Origin: Desulfosporosinus sp. Sb-LF
GTDB lineage: Bacteria > Bacillota > Desulfitobacteriia > Desulfitobacteriales > Desulfitobacteriaceae
Direction of reading: 5' to 3'
Assembly (NCBI RefSeq): GCF_004766055.1
Contig: NZ_SPQR01000014.1
Coordinates: forward strand, 1-64,000
DNA length: 64,000 nucleotides
The notes under the pieces were generated by a model. That model had not been told where the DNA came from and did not search any database. It worked only from the letters and a program-made list of their open reading frames with translations. A program made the translations under genes and the position numbers. Below, piece by piece: positions 26,740 to 33,983 of this stretch; positions within the stretch are counted from its first letter, which is position 1; each line of letters begins with the position of its first letter.

Positions 26740-27993
26740 ATGAACCAACGAATTATATTTCATATAGATGTGAATTCGGCGTATTTGTCATGGGAGGCCG
26801 TACATCGCTTACAGCATGGCGATCTACTTGATCTTAGGACCGTGCCCTCGGTTGTTGGTGGTGATCCTGTAACTCGCCATGGCATTGTCTTAACGAAATC
26901 TATTCCTGCTAAAAAGTTTAATATTCAAACCGGCGAGAGTATTTTTAGTGCTAGTGCGAAATGCCCTGGACTGATTATAGTACGTCCGAATTATGGACTG
27001 TACATGCAATGTAGCCGAGCTTTTGGTGATATTCTAAGGGAGTACTCACCCTTAATTGAGCAATACAGCATTGATGAGTATTTTATGGATTTCACGAACA
27101 TGGAACGCCTTTTTAAAGATCCTGTGGAAGCTGCTTATACAATCAAAGACCGCATCAAAAACGAACTAGGCTTTACCGTGAATGTCGGAGTTAGTACGAA
27201 CAAGATCCTAGCTAAGATGGCCTCCGAGCTTAAGAAGCCCGATAAAGTACATACTATTTTCCCTGACGAGATTGCAGAAAAAATGTGGGTTCTGCCTATT
27301 GAGGAACTGTTTATGGTCGGCCGTGCAACTGCGAAGAAGTTAAGGAGCCGGGCTATCAACACGATTGGCGATTTGGCTAATTTTGACCCAAAGATCATTA
27401 AACTCTTTCTCAAAAGCCATGGGATGTTAGTCTGGAATTACGCGAACGGAAATGAAGCAAGCCCAGTGAGGGAATGTCGTAGACCTTTGATTAAAGGTAT
27501 TGGGAACTCAACCACAATTCCTTTTGATGTTATGGACAAAACGACCGCTCACCTAGTTTTGCTGTCTTTGACAGAGACAGTTGCAGCGAGATTAAGACAG
27601 GCACAATATTTTGCTAGGCTAGTTTCGGTTTCGCTTAAGACTAATGAATTCTATTCTAGTTCGCATCAAAGGAAATTTTCATCTCCGATTGATTGTACTA
27701 ATGCTATACACGAATTGGCTTGTGAACTGTTCGATGAACTTTGGAAAGGTGAGCCTGTTCGACAGTTAGGTGTCCGTGTGTCGGAGCTGACCATAAATAG
27801 TTTCCATCAGTTAGCTCTTTTTGAGAAGGATTACGAGAAACAACGTGCTATGGATCATGCTGTCGATTCAATACGTGGCAGGTTCGGTAATAGTTCTGTG
27901 TTCAGATCCTCGTTTTTGAATAGTGGGGTACGCTTTAGCAGCGGCGGGACAGTTGATGACGAAGAATACCCGATGATGTCTAGCCAATTGTAA
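26740..27993 (+). CDS. dinB: Y-family DNA polymerase (Pol IV type)
   Basis: The 417-residue translesion polymerase has the catalytic motifs 'IFHIDVNSAYLSWEAV' (first Asp) and 'YSIDEYFMDFT' (second Asp-Glu pair), the palm/fingers 'GIVLTKSIPAKKFNIQTGES', the thumb helix-hairpin-helix 'FMVGRATAKKLRSRAINTIG' and a little-finger domain up to about 370. The length and motif set are normal. A LexA box upstream predicts SOS control. Start ATG follows AAGGTGAAGTGA. It is the only intact gene between the phage-like relics and the helix-turn-helix gene and could serve element or host mutagenesis. Confidence 0.95.
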   Translation: MNQRIIFHIDVNSAYLSWEAVHRLQHGDLLDLRTVPSVVGGDPVTRHGIVLTKSIPAKKFNIQTGESIFSASAKCPGLIIVRPNYGLYMQCSRAFGDILREYSPLIEQYSIDEYFMDFTNMERLFKDPVEAAYTIKDRIKNELGFTVNVGVSTNKILAKMASELKKPDKVHTIFPDEIAEKMWVLPIEELFMVGRATAKKLRSRAINTIGDLANFDPKIIKLFLKSHGMLVWNYANGNEASPVRECRRPLIKGIGNSTTIPFDVMDKTTAHLVLLSLTETVAARLRQAQYFARLVSVSLKTNEFYSSSHQRKFSSPIDCTNAIHELACELFDELWKGEPVRQLGVRVSELTINSFHQLALFEKDYEKQRAMDHAVDSIRGRFGNSSVFRSSFLNSGVRFSSGGTVDDEEYPMMSSQL

Positions 27994-28057
27994 ATTAATC
28001 TAATCAATCCAGCTCACCATTGAACCAGAGGTTCGCCCGGACTACTGCGTGTTTGAA

Positions 28058-28086
28058 AGAGCTGCCACTCACCTTAAGGCAGCTCT
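28058..28086. terminator. Hairpin between dinB and the convergent gene
   Basis: AGAGCTGCC pairs perfectly with GGCAGCTCT, lying between the two convergent stops. T-runs are weak on both sides. Confidence 0.6.
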
Positions 28087-28119
28087 AGTAATCTCTTGCT
28101 TACATGTTGGCAAAGTTCC

Positions 28120-29085
28120 TTAGAAACTACCTTCTTCAAATATATAATTGTCATCTATAACTGAAGAGTTCTTGTTTACAACTGGAGTAAGTTCAAATAG
28201 TATGGCTGTTTTTGTTTGAATCCCACTACTATGCTCAGTTACCACAAAGTCAGATACGAAAAATTGTCCTAAGTATTGCATTCTATTACTTACAGAGCTA
28301 CTAACTTTATTAAAAACATGAATATATTCCGGTACACCTTCTTTGCATCTTATATCCTTCCTGAAAACCTGGTATTTTCGATAGAGATGTAAATTTGATC
28401 CCTTAAATTCTTGGATATCCTTTCCTTTGCCTTCATAGTAGATTTTCCCTGAACTCCAATAACCACTGTACTCTGAAGATTCTACCAGTGGGTTGTCTAC
28501 ACCGAGTTTAGTGATAACAAATAACTCTTTACTACTGGTGCAAAAATTTATCCCTTCTTGCTGAGGGTTTCTTCCAAATATTTCATTTATGTGTTCTCCA
28601 CTGACAATCTCGCCAACACTGATCTTTGAGTGTGCTCTAACCGAAATAATGTTTCTTAATATGTTGACCAGCCCCTCAGTTGTTGGCTGCATTTTAACTT
28701 TTAATACATTCTCGATATCCCTGATCGTTGCCGGTAATGAGGAGAAACTCGATATCTCTTCTAAATGTTTGCCGAATACTTCCAAAATTTCGGTCCCAGC
28801 AGTCATGATCAGTCTCTTAAGGATTTCAGTTTGAAGTCCTTCCACATCGTCTCTGATTTTTCTATTTGGTTCTACCCCTGCTGCATTTAGCATGAATTTT
28901 AGTGCATTAACCTTCGAGTCACAATATTTGGGATTTTGATTTATAAGGCTGAGCGCATCATGGTCAGCTATCTCAAATGTACCATTATCCGTCTTCTCCG
29001 CTTGTAATTTTCCGTCTTTAACTGCTCGTCTAATGGTCAAATCACTAACCCCGAGAATCTCTGCAAGTTGATTAATCGTTATCAC
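28120..29085 (-). CDS. Excisionase-type helix-turn-helix protein of unknown role
   Basis: The first 50 residues are a MerR/excisionase-like DNA-binding unit ('MITINQLAEILGVSDLTIRR', 'AVKDGKLQAEKTDNGTFEI'). The remaining 270 residues are not recognised; they contain a helical part and a beta-rich end with 'YEGKGKDIQEFKGSNLHLYR'. Start is GTG 29,085 with AGGAG upstream. It lies next to the second iteron array, so it could be a recombination directionality factor or an origin-binding initiator; neither is proven by sequence. Confidence 0.7.
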   Translation of the reverse strand: MITINQLAEILGVSDLTIRRAVKDGKLQAEKTDNGTFEIADHDALSLINQNPKYCDSKVNALKFMLNAAGVEPNRKIRDDVEGLQTEILKRLIMTAGTEILEVFGKHLEEISSFSSLPATIRDIENVLKVKMQPTTEGLVNILRNIISVRAHSKISVGEIVSGEHINEIFGRNPQQEGINFCTSSKELFVITKLGVDNPLVESSEYSGYWSSGKIYYEGKGKDIQEFKGSNLHLYRKYQVFRKDIRCKEGVPEYIHVFNKVSSSVSNRMQYLGQFFVSDFVVTEHSSGIQTKTAILFELTPVVNKNSSVIDDNYIFEEGSF

Positions 29086-29286
29086 ACCTAGCTCACTCCT
29101 TATGGTTCTTTACCAAATGATATATCATTTAGCACGCTTACCATATAACGTTTCCCGGTGTATAGCTATCAGTTTTTATAATAATGAAATATCATAAGCC
29201 TCGGGTGAAAATAGTAGGCTAGTCAGGCATAACTATTTACTGTTGAACATGCCCCGTACTGCCGATAGGCATGAGTATCGGGTTCA

Positions 29287-29562
29287 CTGTACCGCCAGGT
29301 TGCCGAAGTTGCCGATTGCCGATAGTTCTGTAAACTTCAAATACACGTGGTTGTGCCCCCCCCCATGCCATGTATATATATAATAAAATATTACTTTAAT
29401 AAGTATCGGCAACCTAGGCAACCTTACCTCTCAGCCCTTGCTGGGCCTGCCTTTGAGCGGTTGCCGACATCGGCAACTATCGGCAACTTTAGAGAGATGT
29501 CGGCAACTCTTGATATATTTTCAGCCTATAGAACTTATGATCGTCAACCATTTATTGTGTTC
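29287..29562. other. Putative replication origin with TTGCCGA iterons (copy 2)
   Basis: This stretch repeats 20,956-21,238 nearly throughout: three TTGCCGA iterons, a poly-C tract (nine C), an AT-rich block with TATATATATAATAAAATATT, CGGCAACCTAGGCAACC, and four further iterons. It ends in 'ACCATTTATTGTGTTC', which in copy 1 is the last codons of the VapE gene. It is therefore a duplication that included the helicase gene's 3' end, or a relic of a second replication module. About eight heptamers remain. Confidence 0.7.
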
Positions 29563-29646
29563 GCTATAAAAAGAGGTTTAAGAGTTCAATACTCCAAACC
29601 CCTGTCAATGTGTGCCCATCTCCTTGCTCGTGAACATGAGTTCAAC

Positions 29647-29787
29647 TTATACAGCTCCATCATCAGAAGAACTTTCCTTGTGCTTTGTTTTTCGGGTGTA
29701 GTCTTTACTTGATTTGTGTGGGCGTGTACCAGTATTGAAAAGAGATCTTGTTCTCCCCTTACCGATTGGAGCTAATTTCTTTTTCAT
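29647..29787 (-). CDS. Small basic protein
   Basis: ATG 29,787 is preceded by GGAGGA at five bases. The 46-residue product is very basic ('MKKKLAPIGKGRTRSLFNTG' to 'TRKTKHKESSSDDGAV') with an acidic end. No domain is recognised. The good ribosome site is the main support; a nucleic-acid-binding role is only suggested by composition. Confidence 0.55.
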   Translation of the reverse strand: MKKKLAPIGKGRTRSLFNTGTRPHKSSKDYTRKTKHKESSSDDGAV

Positions 29788-30068
29788 AACTTCCTCCATG
29801 CCTAATGATATTAGAAAGGTCCTCGATTGTGTCACAAAATATCTAGTAGAAAAAACCGGTCATTACACTGTTTACGATCCTTAATAATTCTTTGCATTTT
29901 TATTTTTTCCTTTCAACAAAATTCTATATCCCCACAAGAGCATTAGTAAGCAATATGCAGATGCTTACGTCCATAATTCTAGTAATACCATTATTGTTGC
30001 CCATAGCAGGAGAATAGTGTTCTTTGCTGAACGTATTAAAGATGTAAATTCATAGAGGTGGTGACGAA

Positions 30069-30239
30069 GTGAGCGACAAACCGAGAAAATGTAAAGCATG
30101 TGGTAGGATCGTCGAGCCATCAGCGAAAATCTGCCCAAGTTGTAGGTATAATCTTGAGTCTAATCTTACCACTAAGGTATTAATAGGGATAATTGGGCTT
30201 GTGATTCTAGGCATAGCTGCCTACTTCCTACGACATTAG
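30069..30239 (+). CDS. Zinc-ribbon membrane peptide
   Basis: GTG 30,069, with AGGTGG about six bases upstream, starts a 56-residue protein: an N-terminal zinc ribbon ('CKACGRIVEPSAKICPSCR', two CxxC pairs) followed by one transmembrane helix ('VLIGIIGLVILGIAAYFL'). Such zinc-ribbon plus TM peptides are common in Firmicutes and of unknown function. The cytoplasmic ribbon with a C-terminal anchor suggests an adaptor or sensor. Confidence 0.75.
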   Translation: MSDKPRKCKACGRIVEPSAKICPSCRYNLESNLTTKVLIGIIGLVILGIAAYFLRH

Positions 30240-30395
30240 GTTCTCCCAATTTTTAGATAGATGGATCCGTATTGTAGTTAATAAAATTTATATAATCAAA
30301 CGTCCTTATTCTTCCGATATTGACTAAGCGGGAAAACATATTAGGATATCGAATATTTTACATGGATATTAGAACAAAGAACTGGAGTGAAGTTA

Positions 30396-31604
30396 TTGCA
30401 ATTTATCCCAAAAAAGAAGATCGCCGGAATATTCCTTGCACTAGCATTAGCCATTGGTGGTTGCTCAAATAATGCAGTACCAACGACAAGTCCACCTAAG
30501 GTTGAGGAATCATCGAAGCAAGTTTCAACAGCTGATTCGCAAACAGCTACCACAAAAGATACCGCTCCAACCACAGTAGCCCCAGGTCAAAAACTCAGAA
30601 TATCTTATATCGACGTTGGTCAAGCTGATTCTATCTTAATTCAGATTCCTAACGGTAAGAACGTTCTTATTGATGCAGGCAATAACGGGGATGCTAACAC
30701 GATAACATCCTATCTGAAGAAGCAAGGTGTTAGCAAGTTAGACATCGTTATTGCAACACACCCCCATGAAGATCATATTGGATCTATGGATAAGGTAATA
30801 AACACATTCGACATTGGGCAAGTCATTATGCCAAGGAAAGATTCGACTACCCAAACCTACAAAGATATGATTACCGCCATCCAGAACAAGGGTTTAAAGA
30901 TCACTGAAGCGAAAGCTGGTTTGAAACTTGAACTTGGCTCAGAAGTAAATGCTTTATTAATAGCACCTAATTCCGTAAGCTATGAGGATGTTAATAATTA
31001 CAGTGCGGTTTTAAAGCTATCCTATGGAACTAATACGTTCCTTTTCGAGGGCGATGCCCAAGAACAATCTGAAAACGAAATGGTCAATTCTGGGTTTAAC
31101 CTCAAGGCAGACGTCCTCAAAGTAGGGCACCACGGCAGCCACACATCAAGCTCCATTGCATTCTTAGCAAAGGTTCAACCCAAGTATGCTGTTATTTCAG
31201 TCGGCCAAGGTAATAGTTATGGGCATCCTGCACAGACTACTATAGCTAGACTAACGAACATCGGTTCGAAGGTTTACCGCACCGATCAGTCAGGCACGAT
31301 TGTCGCTGAAGCAGATGGAACAAATATTACTTTCAATGTTATCGCAAATGAAGTACAACCACGGGCCCCCTCTACAACTACTTCTACTCCTCCGCCCGCA
31401 GCTCCTAGTAGTACCACTTCTAATCCGGCACCTGTTCCGGCTTCTTCTGCTGCACTTGTGCATTATGTAGTTAATACTAAATCACTGAAATTCCATCTCC
31501 CTACATGCTCAGGGCTACCTACTACAAATAGGGCTGATAAGGATTCTACGAGAGAAAACCTGATCAAAGAAGGTTATTCCCCTTGCGGTATCTGTAAACC
31601 TTAA
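30396..31604 (+). CDS. ComEC/Rec2-like MBL-fold lipoprotein
   Basis: A lipoprotein signal ends at 'ALAIGGC', so the product is anchored outside the membrane. After a Thr/Ser-rich spacer comes a metallo-beta-lactamase domain: 'RISYIDVGQADSILIQIPNG', the metal motif 'THPHEDHIGS', 'FEGDAQEQSE', 'KVGHHGSHTSS' and 'SVGQGNSYGHP'. This matches the ComEC/Rec2 nuclease-like domain. A Pro-rich linker leads to a C-terminal Cys-containing domain ('FHLPTCSGLP...YSPCGICKP') that resembles the Ada-type metal site. I prefer TTG 30,396 (GGAG eight bases upstream) over GTG 30,387. The DUF3006 gene follows by 10 bases, a common pairing. Likely an extracellular nuclease or phosphodiesterase. Confidence 0.85.
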   Translation: MQFIPKKKIAGIFLALALAIGGCSNNAVPTTSPPKVEESSKQVSTADSQTATTKDTAPTTVAPGQKLRISYIDVGQADSILIQIPNGKNVLIDAGNNGDANTITSYLKKQGVSKLDIVIATHPHEDHIGSMDKVINTFDIGQVIMPRKDSTTQTYKDMITAIQNKGLKITEAKAGLKLELGSEVNALLIAPNSVSYEDVNNYSAVLKLSYGTNTFLFEGDAQEQSENEMVNSGFNLKADVLKVGHHGSHTSSSIAFLAKVQPKYAVISVGQGNSYGHPAQTTIARLTNIGSKVYRTDQSGTIVAEADGTNITFNVIANEVQPRAPSTTTSTPPPAAPSSTTSNPAPVPASSAALVHYVVNTKSLKFHLPTCSGLPTTNRADKDSTRENLIKEGYSPCGICKP

Positions 31605-31614
31605 GGAGGTAATT

Positions 31615-31827
31615 ATGAAAGGCATAATTGATCGTTTCGAAGGCGATTTCGCGGTCGTTGAGTTTGACGGGAGACAGATCAGGGACATACCTAAAAGTGA
31701 ATTAGCTCCAGGAGCCAAGGAAGGTGACGTTATATTCTTGGCAAATGGTAAGTATCAAGTTGATCTAGCTGAGACTCTACAAAGAAAGACCGAAATATCA
31801 AAGTTAACTGAAAATATGTGGGAATAA
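31615..31827 (+). CDS. DUF3006 protein
   Basis: The 70-residue protein 'MKGIIDRFEGDFAVVEFDG' onward is a typical DUF3006 beta-barrel-like domain. Genes of this family are commonly found directly after MBL-fold lipoproteins, as here. It has AAGGAGG upstream of ATG and a terminator seven bases after the stop. Its function is not known. Confidence 0.88.
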   Translation: MKGIIDRFEGDFAVVEFDGRQIRDIPKSELAPGAKEGDVIFLANGKYQVDLAETLQRKTEISKLTENMWE

Positions 31828-31833
31828 AATGAA

Positions 31834-31856
31834 GCCCTCGGCATTGTTCCGAGGGC
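31834..31856 (+). terminator. Terminator after DUF3006
   Basis: GCCCTCGG and CCGAGGGC form a perfect 8-bp GC-rich stem with a 7-base loop just after the stop codon. The T-run is absent. Confidence 0.65.
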
Positions 31857-31947
31857 CATGATATTTAATCCAAGTTATCGCGACAGATCCTACCACCTAC
31901 TGAAGTGTTTTATCTAGTGGCAGATGATCCGGGGATTCTATAAATTA

Positions 31948-32166
31948 TTAACCAGCGTCACTTCTTCGAACAAATCGACAAAGGTCAGCGTCCCACACCC
32001 ATTCCGATGGGTCTCCGGAGATACTGCAGATAAGCTTAGTTAGAACGTCATGCTCCGATTCTATTAAAGCAGTCTCGAACCACTCTTCCAGGGTTATATT
32101 AAGCGATTTGCACACGGCATCTAGCCTTGCTTTCACTTTTTCATCAGCTGGGAAAGCTATGTAAAT
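31948..32166 (-). CDS. Ribbon-helix-helix-like small protein, probable ATT start
   Basis: The frame opens right after a TAA at 32,167-32,169, and its first codon is ATT (32,164-32,166). GAGGTG lies exactly seven bases upstream, the ideal distance. The next candidate start is GTG at 32,134-32,136 without a site. The 72-residue product ('YIAFPADEKVKARLDAVCKS', then 'LNITLEEWFETALIE') looks like a ribbon-helix-helix DNA-binding protein whose beta strand would be lost if translation began at the GTG. It may be an antitoxin or regulator, but no toxin is adjacent. Confidence 0.55.
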   Translation of the reverse strand: MYIAFPADEKVKARLDAVCKSLNITLEEWFETALIESEHDVLTKLICSISGDPSEWVWDADLCRFVRRSDAG

Positions 32167-32286
32167 TTATAGTCACCTCACGGTTTGCCTAAGGATTTAT
32201 ACAAAACAACCGATCGCTATTATATCTTGCAGGGAATATGTCTCATTCCGGCTAATTATCAATAAATTACCATTTCGGAGGTTTAA

Positions 32287-32571
32287 ATGATAATTCGCAG
32301 TATTCAGCTTGCTACTGGCTACCCTTATACACTTTATTTTCATATTCTTACGACATCTGCCAATTACGCTACTGTAGCGTTTGATGGTTGTGTAATTGAA
32401 GTTTTCCAAGGTGATGTCACAAGCAGAGAAATCGATGAGCTAGAGATTGCCCTTAGATTATGCGCATTAATATTGTTTGATGCCTCTATACCGTTTTCTG
32501 AACTTAGAACAGAACAATTGGACACTATCACTAAGGCCATAAACAAACGGCTATTATTTCAATTTCTTTGA
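32287..32571 (+). CDS. Hypothetical protein, 94 residues
   Basis: CGGAGG lies six bases before ATG 32,287. The protein alternates strands and helices ('ANYATVAFDGCVIEVFQGDV', then 'IDELEIALRLCALILFDASI'). No family is recognised. It lies just left of the first ydbC-like repeat. Confidence 0.55.
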   Translation: MIIRSIQLATGYPYTLYFHILTTSANYATVAFDGCVIEVFQGDVTSREIDELEIALRLCALILFDASIPFSELRTEQLDTITKAINKRLLFQFL

Positions 32572-32589
32572 TTGGATAGATTACACAAC

Positions 32590-32700
32590 CAACGCAGAAA
32601 ATCACTTAACTACCCCAGAGCTTCTTTATTAAGCTGGTACACCCTTCCTGATCTGGGATGAGCGGGTTACTGGAGCTTTGAGAGACAGCATAGCAAACAT
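32590..32700 (-). repeat. ydbC 3'-end-like repeat, copy 1
   Basis: On the reverse strand it aligns with the last 115 bases of ydbC (37,873-37,990): shared blocks include the CTTCCTGATCTGGGA region, AAGAAGCTCTGGGGTAGTTAA and GTGATTTTCTG. It no longer encodes an open frame. The rest of 32,701-32,955 shows no gene. Confidence 0.6.
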
Positions 32701-32955
32701 TTTTAGAGACTGAAGCATAAAATAACCTGTTCCATTTCCACCTGAGTAAATGATAGGTTCGTTGTTATCAGTAGTTAACCAAGGAACCAAGATTGACGGA
32801 TTGTTTGACCAGGTTCGCCATAGGTTAGGGCCATTTAGGGGACCTGTGGCTTATTAAAAGCTCTACTCAAAGCTTCTTGGACATGCCTAGACAAAATTCA
32901 ATGTAATAGGACAATGTATACCTCTAATAGGCTTAACCAAGGAGGTGTACTACCT

Positions 32956-33618
32956 ATGATTGATGAGGTCAAAGGGTCTATCAATGATGTGGATTCCTTT
33001 AGCCAGGATGAGAAAACTGAACTAGTTGAAAAGAGTTTTGTGGCCATAACTGCTGTTTCAAAAAAGAAGGGTAAAGCTCGAAAAACAGAGGTCGCTATGG
33101 GTACTGTAAACGGGATGAAATTATTTACATATGGCATAGATGAGAGCATTAAAAGTAGATCGCGCCCCAAACCAGAGGATCGGATAAGAGCAATGGGGCT
33201 GGAAAAAGTAGTAACAGAAAAGATCGTCTCCGAAATCAAAGAGGGCAAAGTGACATCTCGACATCTTGATGATTTGGTTAAGACAAATCTTATTGAAGAA
33301 ATCTCCAAACTGGATTCAAAATCTCAGCAGGAAATCACCCAAACTCTATTTGATAATAAGAACGAACGTAATGCCAAGAATACCGAAGATATTTCAGTTG
33401 TCATCTTACAAAATGGAACCATCAGCAATTACTTAACCGAAAATTGGTACTCTGGACTGCTTCGAACTATTATAAAATTATCCCAGCAAGCATCCGTCAA
33501 TAAAGAAATTCTTGACGAACTGTCCGACGAACAAAATTGCTACCTGACCGGCTGCACAAAAGATTTAAAACTTATATTGGATAACATGTTAAAATCACTT
33601 AATCCCGACCAAGTTTGA
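32956..33618 (+). CDS. Hypothetical protein, 220 residues
   Basis: ATG 32,956 has AAGGAGGTG eight bases upstream, which decides the start over ATG 32,914. The product is mostly helical and charged ('SRHLDDLVKTNLIEEISKLD', 'SKSQQEITQTLFDNKNERNA'), and has no recognised domain. It faces the helicase-nuclease gene and is bracketed by two ydbC-like repeats, so it may be an independent cargo unit. Confidence 0.7.
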   Translation: MIDEVKGSINDVDSFSQDEKTELVEKSFVAITAVSKKKGKARKTEVAMGTVNGMKLFTYGIDESIKSRSRPKPEDRIRAMGLEKVVTEKIVSEIKEGKVTSRHLDDLVKTNLIEEISKLDSKSQQEITQTLFDNKNERNAKNTEDISVVILQNGTISNYLTENWYSGLLRTIIKLSQQASVNKEILDELSDEQNCYLTGCTKDLKLILDNMLKSLNPDQV

Positions 33619-33784
33619 CTCTGGTCACGCATCCCTGTAGTTGTATGGGAAGAATAGACTACGATAAGCCCTTCTTGGACATTTTACAGAAGGGCTTTAA
33701 CTAGTGCGGTCATGTCGAGCATTTCGTCCCGGCTCTTGGTCTTAAATCACATTTATTCCATCATGTTGTTCTCTCGCCTATTTA

Positions 33785-33910
33785 CAAATTCATTCCACCC
33801 AGTAAATCACTTAACTGTGACAGCACATCTTTACCAAGCCGGGACACCCTTCCCAAATCCAGGAAAGATCCTGGATTTGGGAAGGGGTGTGGCACTTGAA
33901 TTCTTGTCGT
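33785..33910 (-). repeat. ydbC 3'-end-like repeat, copy 2, with long hairpin
   Basis: The reverse strand ends 'LSDLLGGMNL' and a stop, paralleling YdbC 'LKDFLSGLNL'. Inside it, 33,844-33,864 and 33,869-33,890 form a nearly perfect 21-bp hairpin (CTTCCCAAATCCAGG arm), not seen in the other copies. The stretch 33,619-33,983 has no other gene. Confidence 0.65.
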
Positions 33911-33983
33911 TCCATCCATGGGTTACTAATCATATTAAATCATGCTTACTGAAGTAGCTAAACTCCTCGCTTTCATCCATTGT

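Noticed and set aside
31948-32571. Toxin-antitoxin pair formed by the ribbon-helix-helix gene and the 94-residue gene
   Set aside because: They are divergent, not in one operon, and the 94-residue protein has no toxin motif.
33712-33957. Forward frame across the ydbC-like repeat at 33,785
   Set aside because: The frame runs through a degenerate repeat and a perfect hairpin and has no ribosome site.
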